A stretch of 64,000 nucleotides of DNA from Cylicocyclus nassatus (GCA_958299035.1 CATQJL010000001.1:82771071-82835070); one strand, 5' to 3'; shown: positions 32,780 through 44,868, numbered from the stretch's first letter. Numbers and translations are program-made. The notes: a model not told the origin generated them from the letters alone.

Positions 32780-33433
32780 GTGACGTCGGCTCTATTAATG
32801 GAGTTGCGCTAGTCAACAACGAGTGTAAAATAGAATCTATGTAAAAACAAGGACCATATGGAAATTGGAAGAATGCAAATGGCAAACTTCACAGGAAACA
32901 AATTCAAAGCCATATCGTGTGTACGAGTTTCATGGAGCAATAGCATGCTCTCGAGCCCACTTTGCATAACATACGTTATTTCCACACATCTTCAAAATAT
33001 CTAATGTGTGCCCTTTAGAAGAGAAAGCCAACGGTTGTAATCTCTTTGGAATCGCAAAATTGCATCCTTTATTGGTTGCTTAATCTTTGCTTTGGAAATA
33101 TGCTAACAAAATTTTTAAAACAAAATTGCTCAAATACCTTTTCTTGCAACAAAAATGCTTGGTTGTACTACAAAAAATACTTGTGAGATTATGAATTCAT
33201 ACTCAAAGATGTGTGATGTTTCGATAACTATTTTTTGGTGTAACAAACATGAAATTCGACAATCGAACAAATCTGCATTTTTTTCTCTCGTTAAAAGGTT
33301 GAATTTTCTGCAGCAGTAGAACACGTAGACAGTGCAAAGACTTTATTTAGAGCAACTAACCACTTCTTGTCCAGCAAAAATCAAAACTTTTCTGTCTGAA
33401 AAAGTTAATACTGTGTGTGCCAATTAGATGTTT
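32780..33433. other. No recognised gene
   Basis: AT-rich, short unknown frames (33130-33324 minus). No repeats found. Confidence 0.4.
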
Positions 33434-33688
33434 ATTGGGTCGTCCCGAAAGTTCCGTCGTTTTATCTTTGAATTGTAATTTTTCGCATGACGAATCTGCT
33501 TCTTTGTAATATAAAAAGAGTAGGTCTTCCACTGAATTTATCGTGTGTTTGCATATTAGGAGCTTATCAAGATACATCTACAAAGAAGAAGAATTTCTCA
33601 TTTCAATAAAATTACAAAGGATCCGTCAATATAGGAAAAGTTACAAAATTTTTGAAAATAAAGCGACAGGACGTTCGGGACAGCCTAA
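33434..33688. mobile_element. Short mariner-type TIR relic, TTGGGTCGTCCCGAAAG ends
   Basis: TTGGGTCGTCCCGAAAGTTC at left and the complement of TTAGGCTGTCCCGAACG at right; 255 bp. Only the ends are mirrored. Confidence 0.6.
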
Positions 33689-33689
33689 G

Positions 33690-34562
33690 AAGTGACCGTG
33701 CAATACATTGCACGAAGGTTAGCAAACTTATAACTCGGCTCGGAATAAAGCTGAAAGGCTGAAATTTTGCAGACTCGTTATTACGATAACTACATACTAA
33801 CAGACTAACATACTAACCACAATTTTTTAGACCTCATCAATTCACTCCATACCCCCGATCCAGAAATTCGAGATTTTTAACACAATAAATTCGTGCATTT
33901 TTTACAACTCCAGTTCTAGGGAAGCTGCAGCGCTCAATTTTTGACGGCACAAACCGTGTTAGGCTCAAACACTACAGAAAGAGTCCCAGCCTTATTAGCT
34001 AAGTCTGAAGTCCGTTTTGAATATCGGGCAAAACCCACATACAGGGTAACGATGGCGAGGAGCCAAGGGTACCAATTTTAGCTAAAATATGCCCATTTCC
34101 TTTTCTCCAAATTGAGTTAGAAAGCTGTACTTTTCACAGAAGCATAGGTCCAAGATTTTGGTACTTCTTGAGCCAAAATAAGTGCCACAAAGGAAATTTG
34201 ATGAGTTGTAATCAATGTATAGCCACATTTTTGAAAAAATACAACTATGAGGTGTGGTGCGCGAAGTATAGCTACACTGTTATAAAGAAGTATGAGTGCA
34301 GCAAACGTGTATAAAAGCCTAGCAAATGAGGTATATGAAAAAAGTATGCTGAACAACTGCACTCAGTCTTTCCCATTCTCACAGATGTAGTAGATGGTAA
34401 GCGTGACGAATAGTCCTGCCATACATTCTGTGACCATGAGACTCAAAACTGCTTTGCACTCATTATTAGAACAGGCATAATTCTGCGGGTAAGAAGTTTG
34501 AACGTATGATCATGATTCAGGATTATCAGCTACTTGAAAACAGGAAAAGAGTTCCAGCTTGT
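33690..34562. other. No recognised gene
   Basis: AT-rich; one 81-codon minus frame (34117-34362) with hydrophobic stretches, unrecognised. Confidence 0.4.
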
Positions 34563-34566
34563 TTAA

Positions 34567-35010
34567 AGGCAGTGTTCGGGCAAAAAGTCGATTTTGAGAT
34601 TCTGTGCTTACCTATTTGCTATGATGAGTCTGAAAATCCACACTGGAGATCGCAAAACAGCGAAACAGGGCTTTAACGCAGAAGGAATCAGTAAGTGAGC
34701 GGAATCTTCCCCACTGTAAGTTTACGCTCCCGGCATACGGAGCGATCTTTTTGGTTCCAGTTTCAAGTCAACCGTTCGCACTTGCCCGATGGTGATGTCA
34801 TGGCAGCTAGCGAAATCGAGAAGATTGCTCTGAAAGTAGGGAGGATGAAATCACAGTGAGGAAGAACCTGCACTTGCTAATTTCCCTTCTGCGTTAGAGC
34901 CCTTTTCCAACGTTTTTGCGCTCTCCAGTGTGGATTTTCGGACTCAGCATAGCAAATAGGTAAGCACGAATTCCAAAATCGAGTTTTTTAGCCTCGACCA
35001 GGTCTGGCGC
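34567..35010. mobile_element. Foldback element beginning TTAA-AGGCAGTGTTCGGGC
   Basis: AGGCAGTGTTCGGGCAAA at left, next to TTAA (34563-34566). The arms mirror from GTGCTTACCTATTTGCTATG (about 34605) to CATAGCAAATAGGTAAGCAC (34948-34967), with TCCAGTGTGGATTTTC further in. The right end is diverged and its boundary approximate. Related in its first bases to the TTAA MITEs at 17.5 and 53.3 kb. Confidence 0.6.
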
Positions 35011-35105
35011 TGGTTCCAAACATGGCACTTAAAAAGCGTGAATTCACTTGAGAGGTGTGGTTTGAGCGATTGACCAAGATGGTACACAGTTTATTATTGT
35101 ACAAT

Positions 35106-35141
35106 GGCCTACGTTTCGGCGCTGTCGCCTTCGTCAGAGCC
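35106..35141 (-). ncRNA. Hammerhead ribozyme motif of the Penelope-like element
   Basis: Minus strand: GGCT, then CTGACGA (35131-35137), a stem-loop GGCG-ACAG-CGCC (35126-35129 with 35118-35121), GAAA (35114-35117), CGTA, then GGCC (35106-35109). CTGANGA and GAAA are the hammerhead core. GGCT pairs with GGCC as stem I, and TA before GGCC fits the NUH cleavage site. Stem III is reduced to C-G, as described for the minimal hammerheads in Penelope-like elements. It lies downstream of the element's coding region, where those ribozymes occur. Activity is not proven. Confidence 0.75.
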
Positions 35142-35318
35142 TGGAAGTCGAACTCATCAGAATCTATTCCCTCAGACGTCAACAAAGGACACAGAGTACT
35201 AATCGAGAAAAAGCCAATGAAAACCCAGTCAGAGCAACAAGAGCAATACTAAACTTAGCCAGAAGCAAAACGGAAGTCGAGAGACCGCCGTGTATGCAAG
35301 ACTATGCCTCAGCTCTAC

Positions 35319-36110
35319 TTATATATGCCGTTGTGACCTGACCTCATATTCAAATCCGCATAGGGATTGATATGGCGCCAGTTCTTTAGTGATAGCGATA
35401 CACTCCTCCTTTCTATTCATTTTTGGATTTCTGGCGTTTATCCAAAACGCTTCCAACGTTTTGCGCGAGGATCTCGGGTTCGAACGACAAGATTTGCACC
35501 GCAATTTGAATTTCAGCTTTATCATGGCGCACTATACGATGCTTGCCCAATGGAGTGGCTGCTTTTAACTTATTTAAGCCGTCTATACGTTCTTTAACGC
35601 GACAACAGAGAGAGCGGCCCGTTTCACCAATATATGTATCGCCGCATGCTAAACATGTGATAAGATATACAATACCGGATAGCATGCAATTACCCTCCCT
35701 ACCAAATGGGCACACCACGCAGTTAGGAGTTGGACAGAAGCGATCGTAAGCACGGTTTCGAACCAATCGCTGTTTGAGATTTGCGGGGGAATATCGACTA
35801 CCCTAAAAACGCCTTGCAGACCCGCCTGATATACGCACCGCCGCACTGCGCTGCTCAGCTCATCAGAGATGAATGGCAGGCAGAACGGAATTTCCGCGGT
35901 ACTGCTCGAATTGCGAGTTGTGCCGCCAGCGTGAATTCATCTACGAAAATAGTTTTGAGGCTGTATGAATGGACGAGTGCACTTTGCGCTATTTTAGTCG
36001 AAAGCAGGCAGGTTACGTAATCGATTGTGTTTGCCATGTAACGCGTCAAGAATTGAGGGGGTTTTGTTTGCAGGGCCCGGCACGTGTTATGTTGACTGAA
36101 ATTTTTCACT
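35319..36110 (-). pseudogene. Penelope-like element: RT end and GIY-YIG endonuclease
   Basis: Minus-strand frames in order: 35855-36109 (with AVPRKFRSACHSSLMS, end of the RT module), 35649-35846 (VYQAGLQGVFRVVDIPP), 35413-35766 (LVRNRAYDRFCPTPNCVVC, then GIVYLITCLACGDTYIGETG and RVKERIDGL) and 35319-35525 (TLEAFWINARNPKMNRKEE, LAPYQSLCGFEYEV). The cysteine pairs followed by GxVYxIxC..YIGETGR are the GIY-YIG domain of Penelope-like elements. The domain pieces overlap in different frames, giving at least two frameshifts. Upstream RT is missing. Confidence 0.85.
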
Positions 36111-36169
36111 GATTTCGGCCCGCACTAACACAACTCGCGAAGGCGATGAACCTCAAGCCAAAAGTTGAG

Positions 36170-37165
36170 GTTTATCAAAAAAATTCAGATTTTGAAAAAC
36201 TCATTTGTTCTTATCAGCAACATGCTTAGCACTGTTTGGTTAGATGATCAGTAAAACTTCGACACATTTTCTTTAACAAGAAAGAAATGACTTTGAAGAA
36301 AAGATGGTTGGCCACAGTGTATCATCAAGGGAGTATTGAAAAAGCTGGAACATGTCATTTGCACAGATTTTCGCTCGTGTTCAATATATGCATAGCAAAG
36401 GATGGTAGCCCTTCTCTCACCTTCCCCAGAATGGATCTCAAAATCTTTGAAAGTTACTTACATGGGTTATAAATGTGCAAGTGCATTAACATTCCCAGCG
36501 GGAATGTTAATGCAAGCGACTCTTAGGGCCGCATGCATTAAAGTCCTCGCGGAGAGTGGATCGCAACTTAAAAGAAAGCTTCATATTCTGAAGCTCTAGA
36601 TATCTAAATTTCAAATTGTTATATATCCGTAAGTATGCCTGCTATCCTTTACTGTGAACACATTGAAGAGAGCGAGGAGTTGTACAAACCGCATTTTTCA
36701 GTTTTTGCATGATCCCTGATGATCCCCGGCACTTTTTTCAAAGTCATTTCTCTTTCTCCGAAGTTAACTAAAAGCTTCCGAAGTTGTGCAGATTATATTA
36801 CCCAACAGTAGCATGTTGCTGATAAGAACAAGTGATGTACCGAAATTATGAAATTTGCGATGAACCACTAAAAAAGGGGTTTACCGAAAAATCAACCTTT
36901 TAAAAACTCTTTCGTTCTTATCAGCAACACGTTTAGCACTGATGTGTTAGATAATCAGTACAACTTTGTAAGGTTTTCGTTGACTTCAAAGAAAGATAAA
37001 TGACTTTGAAGAGAAGCGCCGGGGATCATCAGTTCATAGTGATGGATAGTAAGAATACTTGGTACAAAGTGTGAAATCCAGATATCTGGAGCTTCAGATT
37101 ATGAAGCTTTCTTTTGAGCTGCGACCCCTCCCTAGCGGGGATGTTAATGCATGCGGCCCGTAAAC
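36170..37165. repeat. Nested direct and inverted repeats
   Basis: TTCTTATCAGCAACATGCTTAG at 36210 recurs as TTCTTATCAGCAACACG at 36914 (direct) and as its complement at 36810-36830. AAATGACTTTGAAG (36284) recurs at 36998 and inverted at 36740. CGGGAATGTTAATGCAAGC (36500) and GATGTTAATGCATGCGGCCC (37139) form another pair, next to AAAGCTTCATATTCTGAAGC (36577) and its inverse near 37095. No gene is recognised inside. Confidence 0.65.
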
Positions 37166-37919
37166 GTAAAGAGGACTTTGTAAAAGTTTCTAAGTCCTTC
37201 ATGACTTCGCAAGCTTTTACAAAGATGGAAATGGATGAATGAAATGAATGGACGAATGAATGGATGCGTTCTTCTAAGTGGTGTAGATATATGAGTACAA
37301 GCTCTGCCCAACATTTTACGCTTTCTCAAAAAAATTTTGATGTGGGAACTTCTTCAGATTGTGCCAAACACAAAACATCTACACACATGGTAAACGTGCG
37401 CGTAATCTTTCTTTATAGCGTCTCTTTGGATACGGAGACTACTTTTATATGCACCATAGTATATGCACAAACAGTTGTTTCTCATCACTTATAACAACTT
37501 CAGACGAAAAATTCCCACTTGTGGCTCCGTATACGGATCGAAAGTTGCAGGTGCCAAAATCGTCAGTTTTTGCCTCTCGAAAAATTTTGCTTTGATAAGT
37601 CGCACAAGAAGGGGATTCAAGGCTGCTCCAAAACCGAACAACAGCTCTTGTAAAACAAGATTTTCTCTTTTCAATGGTATAGGTACGTTGCCGTAAATCA
37701 ACCGCTTCATCGAAAAACGGCGACAAAAACAAAAAGTCGACGAACTTATGAAACGACCTAATGAAAGCAGAAAATTATATTTTAAAGCATTTGACACAGC
37801 AAAAAATAAAAAATATGTCTGAGCTATTTCTTATATCGCATACATAAGTCTTCAAACTTTCTTGAGCTGCAAAATTTTGGTACCACTATTGCGATTTTTA
37901 CACTTTATATCCTACTAGC
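37166..37919. other. Spacer with a possible mariner end
   Basis: Around 37735-37765 the minus strand reads TTAGGTCGTTTCATAAG, a mariner-type end, but I found no matching left end. Overlapping minus frames (37445-37797) have no transposase motif. Otherwise unrecognised. Confidence 0.35.
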
Positions 37920-38405
37920 TGGCTTACCCGGCTCCGCCGTATGTGAATAGAAAATTCCATTTCTCAACCGATCCGGACCAAACTTGGCACATATACACTT
38001 CGGGCCCCGGCGAGTGTCACAGTCCACTTTTCGTTATCGATCGATGTCGATTTTATCGATTTTTTGCAAAATTTGAGCCAGGGGGCTGGAATTTGGCAGG
38101 GGGTGTAATCGAGCATGCTGATCACCCCCACGGGGGTGATCAGCATGCTCGATTACCCCCCTGTGCCAACTCCCAGCCCTGTAACTCAAATTTTGCAAAA
38201 AATCGATAAAATCAATATCGATCGATGACGAAAAGTAGCCTATGACACCCGCCGGGGCCCGAAGTGTATGTGTGCCAAGTTTGCTCCCGATCGGTTCAGA
38301 AATGGAGTTTTCTATTCGGAACATACGTACAGACATACATACATACAGACAGACAGACATACAGACAGACAGACAAACAGACATTCAGCTTTATATATAA
38401 GATAT
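37920..38405. mobile_element. Dispersed repeat with GGCTTACCCGGC start, large palindrome and ACAG tail
   Basis: Starts CTGGCTTACCCGGCTCCGCC. Mirrored arms run from about 37970 to 38310 around an exact palindrome at 38107-38154 (ATGCTGATCACCCCC/GGGGGTGATCAGCAT). It ends in CAGACAGACAGACAT-type repeats and a TTTATATATAAGAT tail. ACCCGG starts and TATATAAGAT tails are common to a class of invertebrate repeats often tied to RTE-type LINEs. Here two units appear to be joined in inverted orientation. Family assignment uncertain. Confidence 0.55.
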
Positions 38406-40370
38406 CTAATTGAAGGCTCTGTGTTGAATGGTACCGTTTTGGTGTTCATTATGTCGAAAACCCCTCAGACCTACATTTATCCAAATCTGTAGTTAATAAC
38501 AATTCGACGATGCAGTCGTCGTCACGTAGCTCAAAGAACACCCTGGCACATATTGTGATTAGAGGCGATATCTATCATTGCATTTGTTTTGTATTTTTGT
38601 CTCAAAATAGAGGAGCAGCAATGGTTTAATTCGTTTTTTTTACTACATAATAGATTTTAAAGCGTTCTAACCGTCCAAATCAAAAAGGTCCAAAGCTTGT
38701 GTGAACTCTGCAATGCTTATGCTCGAAACCATACTCAGGCTAGGCGTTAGTCTGGGAACCAGCAAATTCGGAGACGGGTATTAGGAAACATAAGCTTTTG
38801 AGACTTTTTACCTAATTTTGCGTATTGTACACGCATAGCCCGGATTCGGCGTCATGTGATTATTTGTACGTTTTAAACCAATTTGCTCTTTTGGGTCTTG
38901 GATTTAAAACTTGCGCGCCTGCGAAAGAGCACTTCAACGCTTGAAACCTACCATGTTTGCCAACTTCCACTGCTTTGGACCGCGCAAAAATGCTAGCTCT
39001 CTCTCTTGCTTTTCACTCTAAAAGCGAAGTCAGTGACTCTGACCGTCTGTGCCGGCTCCTTTTCGTTCGAGGAGGTTGGCGTCGCAAGAAAATGGGCGAG
39101 ATTCGCGAGGATCTAGTGTCTGCACGAACGCTGATTTGAACGATATGGGCAAAGGGGTTTCGAATCTCTAGGTTGTAGCTTTAGATGCATATGCTACGTA
39201 TGTAACTCCGAAGAGCTTTGCGTGGAAAGGAAAGGTGCCTATTGAATCTTGAGGTGCTAACTGATGCTAATGCGTATCTGACAATCCTGATTTCTATAGC
39301 TGCTGCGGCAAGTCTTTTTAGTTGGTAACTGAATTCCTGAATTCTTCTCATATATTCAAGTCTGCGACCTTGAAATGTAGCTTCCTCTGTCCTCAACGTA
39401 ATTTTGATATACGTCAGAAATTTTTGAGATTCAAATTAACATAAAAAATTTGCAAAAAAGCTTATACGCACGTCAATAAATTCTATTATACGAAAAGCTT
39501 TTCCTTCTTGCTCTCATCGTTGCTTCAAAATCAAAATAATAACTATTGCTTTTTCTTGCTCTCTCAAGCCACTCACCTAGCATATACGACTTCACAAGAT
39601 ATTTGGTACTAATCAAATTACAGAGAACATTTACAAGATATGTTTTCACGGATTGTAATAGAGCGTTGAGATATGCGACTTGTCAAGTATACTGTGGCGC
39701 ACGTTCCACGAAATAGGCTTAAAAAGAACTGTTAAGGCTTTTGGTAAATGTGCTTTTTTCTTGTGATCAAAATAACCATAGCCACTGAAAATTCGCGCCA
39801 TGAGGCTGCCTTTCAGGGAAATATATACGTCGTATCTCGAATTTCATATTTGAACGCTCATAACTCCTCCCAGATAGACGCTTGGCAGAACCAGCGTTCA
39901 AGGCCAGTCCGATGATATACAGGATGTTTGGAATTGGGCTAGGTTCTAAACATTTCCTCGTAAGCAGTTCTGTTGTGGCAGCTATTTGATAATTTGTTCT
40001 CCACATTTAATGTTCTTCTTTCTTCAAAAGCCGTGATAGTATCATAGGTCCTACATAGCATTTATGTACTTCATCGTAATTATGATTTTATTTTGTTTTT
40101 TACTTAAGGACTATTCTTCAAGCATTTTTCACAACGCTTCCTAGCTCTATATCTACAACAGTACTGTTATCAAAAAAAAACCAGAATTGTTATAAAAAAA
40201 GTGTGAAACAAGGATAAATTACATTTTTTAAGCAATTAGCCTTCTACTCTCCCTTATTAAATGAGAGATTGTGACTAGGCTGACAATCTGGTGCGATTGA
40301 GAGTACATGTACTTTACGGTGATGCATTTAACATTGGGAAGATGGGCTTCACTTACAAACATATGAAACT
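38406..40370. other. No recognised gene
   Basis: Several short frames (38957-39139 plus, 39181-39396 minus, 39767-40006 minus), none recognisable. No mirrored repeats seen. Confidence 0.4.
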
Positions 40371-40770
40371 CAAAACAGTGGCTCGGCAAATTCCCAACAT
40401 AATTTTTTTGATTACATGGGGTAATCCGAGGCGATGATCCCGAAAGTCCACCAAAGAGCGTGAAAATGGCGAAAACAAGCACTTTCCAGAACCCCTCATT
40501 ATAAAATGGACGAGTGGAACATCCCCGCCAAAGTTGGAGACGTAGAGTCGTTGCGGAACCCTTATGGTCACTGCGGCATGCCGTCTACTACGGCGGGAGG
40601 GAAATCGCAGGCTGGTCTCGGTCGTTAAGAATGACTTGCGCACGGGTTTGGGACAGTGTTCTTGACAGGGCAGCATGCCGTGCGCTCGTACTAGTCCTGT
40701 CTTCGTGTTCAGGCCGTAAACAAGCTGCTCTATCAAAATTTAAACAGTTAGTTTTTGCCGAGCCACTGCT
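40371..40770. mobile_element. AGGCAGTGGCTCGGCAA MITE, copy 3
   Basis: CAGTGGCTCGGCAAA at 40376 and TTTGCCGAGCCACTG at 40754-40768 are inverted. The right side has TTAA; the left has lost it. The interior matches 11740-12144 (GTGAAAATGGCGAAAAC, GCAGCATGCCGTGC) and, inverted, 17511-17914. Confidence 0.75.
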
Positions 40771-40774
40771 TTAA

Positions 40775-42140
40775 GCGCTATCGGTCCCTCAGAATATCGT
40801 GCAACAGAAGAAAAAGTACAATTACATAGTATGATAACTACGAATCCTGGCGCATGAACCCGATATTCTATTTAGCGCGCAAGACAAAAATTAACCAGAA
40901 GGAAGAGTGCCTGTAGATTACCAACGAGATGCACCATATCAAAGTCTTTGCGGCTTCCTAATATTTAGATTTCTAGGTCAAGTGGAGACCAGGTCTTGGC
41001 AAATTATCATCTGCTGAGGTGAGCATTAGCTTGACTTTGATGCAGTCTTGCTTTTTTAAAAGATTAAATTCCTTCGTTGTAATCGATTGGTTGAGTAGGT
41101 TAGTAATGTGGTTTAAGTTTTTTTTGACTTTAGAAAAGACAAAACCGCCGAAACCTCAGTGTGTCCAATAGATGGTGCTAAAGCAAACCAGCCAATATAT
41201 ACGCAACAATGCCAAAATCGACAGTTGGACATGAAAAAGCTTTTCCTTTTCTTTAGATGGAAATGTTATCGTCTCTTGTGTCTCACGTCTCTATAACAGC
41301 GAATCATCTGATTCTTTTTAAACGGAAACTCCCAGATGTTAGCTGCTATGATAAAGAATACAAGAATAGCATCAGTGATGTTATCAGCTTTCCCCCCCCC
41401 CTCCAATACTCAGAATCTAATTCTAAGGCTACTTCACTGCAGAATATGAATCTTTTCGGATAAATTGTTCCATGAGCGGGAGCACTTCCAACAAAATGCA
41501 GATTTAAGTTAAGCTGCATGGTCGTATGAGTTTATCAGAACAGTGATCATTGCAAACTGTGATGACCCGATCATTTTCAAATGTTTCTCCATAATCCGCT
41601 TCTTCGTGTAAAAATGAGTGACTGTCTTCTATCGAGTAGAATCGAAAATAATCAGCATTTGAGGTGAGACTATGGATTTTGAGATCGCTTTTTTATTTTT
41701 CTACATTTTCTTTTGTTTTGTTTTTTTTCAACCTATTGCTGCTAGATTATTTGCCGTCGTAGGCTCTCAGTAAGAGGCAGTCAATCTTCAAAAAACATGG
41801 ACACCTTTTTTTTACACGTATTTTCGAAAGGGTTGGCATACCGGTGAATGGGAAGATCAATGATGTGCTGACTATAGTGCAAACTATCGCCGTTGCTCGT
41901 CAACAACTATTGTGCACAAAACTCAATAACGCGTTCAAAAGAGTTTAATAGAATTGAAAAGCTTCCCATTTCTCACTTCATTGAAATCTTTTTTTGACGC
42001 GAGGGTGTTGACATATTATGTTTGAGATCGACAACGGATTCCAGCAGCATCTAAATGCGCCTTTCGCATATACGACAAAAACATGCCATTAACGTTTCAA
42101 GATACAGAATTCAAGAAAAGAGAGAGAAGTTGAAATTCAG
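40775..42140. other. No recognised gene
   Basis: AT-rich. A 68-codon plus frame (41257-41463) is unrecognised; it contains a short C run (41391-41401). Confidence 0.4.
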
Positions 42141-42554
42141 TTGAAAGCAACGATTTGTGCTTACCAAAGCGAGATTGGCGATGATTATCTCAACGCGCAT
42201 TCAAAGTGGTCTTCTTCTCTCACTAATCTTTCAGTAGTCGACCTTGCCGTGTGCAACCCAGTCGCATTTCTGAACAATTCCTGGTGCAGAAAAGGCCCAA
42301 TCACAGTTGACGAGTTTTTCTGCATAACAGAATACGTCTCGATAGGTAAAAAGCATCGAAGTGTCTTGGTCCTACAAGGTAGTTTAGTAAGCGGTGCGCT
42401 CCGCAGACCTCCCCCCACCAAATCAACATTTGTTCCTCTCGCTTGCAAATCGTATGAAAGATGCCTGTTTCGATTTCAAAGCAGTCCTAGGATTAGACGA
42501 TATTTTTTGCGAGATTTGCTGAGTTTCGGAAAAAAAAACGATTTGATAACATGA
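42141..42554 (+). CDS. Unrecognised 137-codon open frame
   Basis: The frame runs from ATG to TGA with mixed composition (LSVVDLAVCNPVAFLNNSW, VDEFFCITEYVSIGKK). No domain, signal peptide or membrane segment is recognised, and an 87-codon frame overlaps it on the other strand, so I cannot say which, if either, is real. No splice signals tie it to neighbours. Confidence 0.15.
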   Translation: MKATICAYQSEIGDDYLNAHSKWSSSLTNLSVVDLAVCNPVAFLNNSWCRKGPITVDEFFCITEYVSIGKKHRSVLVLQGSLVSGALRRPPPTKSTFVPLACKSYERCLFRFQSSPRIRRYFLRDLLSFGKKNDLIT

Positions 42555-42669
42555 CTGCAAGGTTGCAGAAACTCTTACGAAACATATATTTAACCGTTTT
42601 TCAATAAAATATTGTCATTTTGCTGGTTTTTGAAATCAAACCAATGAAACCTTCCCTGCATCAACTTTC

Positions 42670-42905
42670 AGTTTCTCTGAAATTGCAAAAATAAGTTGGG
42701 TCTTTCCTCTATATTACTTTTATAATCAGCAGGCTCACTTTCTTCTGTAACTCCCAGCGACAAAGCTCTGAAATTGCAAAAAATCGAAAGAACCTTTAGA
42801 GACGTTTGACCATTTAATTTCTTGCATACAGCACGCTCACTCAACCTGGTTGCACAAAAACCTAGCGATCTACTTCCAGATTTGCAAAAAATTGATAGCT
42901 GCAAA
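42670..42905. repeat. Degenerate direct repeats of about 110 bp
   Basis: AAATTGCAAAAATAAG (42679), AAATTGCAAAAAATCG (42772) and GATTTGCAAAAAATTG (42881) head three similar segments; the first two also share CAGCAGGCTCACTTTC/CAGCACGCTCACTCAAC and GTAACTCCCAGCGA/CAAAAACCTAGCGA. A low-grade tandem repeat. Confidence 0.5.
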
Positions 42906-42999
42906 ACTATTCGATACTGCAATGGCTATTTTTCTAGAATAATGTTACTTATTATCAGCATAATCACTTACAATGGCAATCCCATGATTTTGCTCGGGG

Positions 43000-43250
43000 A
43001 GGAGGGAGGGGGGAACGGCGACTTTTTTTGAATGAAGGTACCCTCACATTCCGAAAAATAATTCGGAATGCTTCCGAAAATTATAGCGGGCCCATAGCAA
43101 AAATTAACCTCGTTATTGCAGTTGCAAGCAAGTGACTTGCACATTTTTATAAGCATGTGAGCAATATCCAAAAATTTCGCGACCAATTCTTTCGCATTTC
43201 TTCCCCCTCGATCCACCACTCTCACACCGTCTGTACTAACTTCTAGCACC
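43000..43250. repeat. Partial hAT-MITE-like sequence
   Basis: GGGGAGGAGGGAGGGGGGAA, then TTTTTTTGAATGAAGGTACC, AAGTGACTTGCACATTTTTA and AAAAATTTCGCGACCAATTC. These parallel segments of the hAT MITEs at 31.6 and 49.4 kb (GCATGAAGGTGC, GTCACTTGCACATTTTTCAA, GGGTCGCGAAATTTT). Ends not found. Confidence 0.45.
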
Positions 43251-43259
43251 CTAATCTAA

Positions 43260-44009
43260 AGTTTGCCATGAGCGTTGCTAGGAAATGTTGTCTTTGTGGT
43301 CAGCATGCTCCCTTACCCCATGCTCTCAGCCTCTTAGCTAAAAACTTGATGATAAACAATAAATGATATCTATTAAAAACAAAAAGTAGCCTACCAGCCG
43401 AAGCGTGTACGAAATTGATTTTTCCGGTTAGTGGAATTTTTTTTTCAAAACCTACAAAGATGCATACTAACAATTATATAGATAAATACACATACAGGTA
43501 CTCGCTTTTATATCAAAAAAAAAGTTATAAGATTTAGTGAAAATGAATGTATTTAACATTCCCACCTATATGAAAATGTTGATGTTTATGAAAAACGGTA
43601 TCATATTGCAAAATTATTGCAGGAAATCTATTGCGATGCAGTGAAAATGGATGAGGTACTCCTTCGAATATGTGATCCTCAAAACTTGATTTTCCTCCAT
43701 ACAGTACCGTTTCCTCATAGAAAAACTCAAGTCAAGAAGTATGTTTATACATTACTGTCTCATAATGATCAATGTTCTCATTCAAATCAACAATTAAAAC
43801 AGGAACGAAAGCAAGAAATGGTCAATCATGATTTGCATGTTTGATTGACAACCTTTAGAAAGGTGATTTAAGGCGTGCACAAGAGAGGACAATGACAAAA
43901 GCATCAGATAGGGATTTAACATATCTTCGACGAAACAAAATACAAATTCTCCAATTAAACATGGTTATCGACTATAGCACGGAGAGCAAATTGTACAAAT
44001 TGGCTATTA
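43260..44009. other. No recognised gene
   Basis: AT-rich, with a 75-codon plus frame (43617-43844) that is unrecognised. Confidence 0.4.
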
Positions 44010-44868
44010 TTAGGGTGAACGGTATAAAATGGGACACTTACGAAATAACTGGAGGTTTCTCAAGAAAGAGAAGTGATTAGACTTTCCATTCATGAAAGAC
44101 GTTAGAATATGTTATTCTCTTTCAGATAATACCTATATAAGGTCATTTACATAATTAATAATTTTTATACTTGCTGAAATGCAAAGTTAATCACTTCGAC
44201 AAATTATGAACTTTGAGCAGTATCTGCGCAGTGAAACACGTGAGACCGCCCAAAGTACCACTGCTGGAGTGGGTGGTGGAACAGTCATCACACCCACGAC
44301 GGCTTGGTGACCTCCTTCCAAAGTCAGGAGATATGGCCATTAACAGCTTCGAGAACGAAGATATGCGTTATTCAATTCCTTCTAGGTGAACGCATGTTTT
44401 CCAAGTACCATCTGATAGAGCTTTTTACGCTCTGTCCATCCATGTGCAGCTTGCCTCAGATTTTATCTATTTTCGGAAAATATAGGGCAAAACATAATAT
44501 TTTGCTTTTTTATTGCGCCAAAAATAGCGATTTTTCAGGTTTTTTCCTAAAATTGGAAAGGAATCCTAGACATTTAACATATCGTTTAAAAGAGCATGAA
44601 AAGCTCTTGTGAATGGTATGTCATTTGCTTCACGAGTTTACGGTATAGCAGTGCAAGATTGAGAGTTGTTCAAAAAACCCTGTCAGACTTCTTTACGACG
44701 CCACGCGTACGGTTATGAGAGGGGAGCGGTAACGCGTTGCCAGAATGATAGGCGAAGGTCGATTATGTAAGCGACGTTTGAGTTGCAGCCTGCTTTTTAT
44801 TGGTGAAGACAAAAAATCTTAAAATGTAATAAAAATCAAGCTGTCCCGTTTTTTACCGTTCACCCTAA
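44010..44868. mobile_element. TA-flanked TIR element, TTAGGGTGAACGGTA ends
   Basis: TTAGGGTGAACGGTATAAAA at left, the complement of TTAGGGTGAACGGTAAAAAA at right, TA on both sides; 859 bp. The inside holds a 102-codon plus frame (44304-44612) without recognised motifs. Tc1/mariner-type by target site. Confidence 0.8.

Noticed and set aside
33356..33577. Mariner transposase frame
   Set aside because: It overlaps a mariner-type end but shows no helix-turn-helix or DD34D motif.
38330..38385. CRISPR-like array (CAGACAGACAG repeats)
   Set aside because: It is a plain tetranucleotide microsatellite without spacers, at the tail of a dispersed repeat in a eukaryotic genome.
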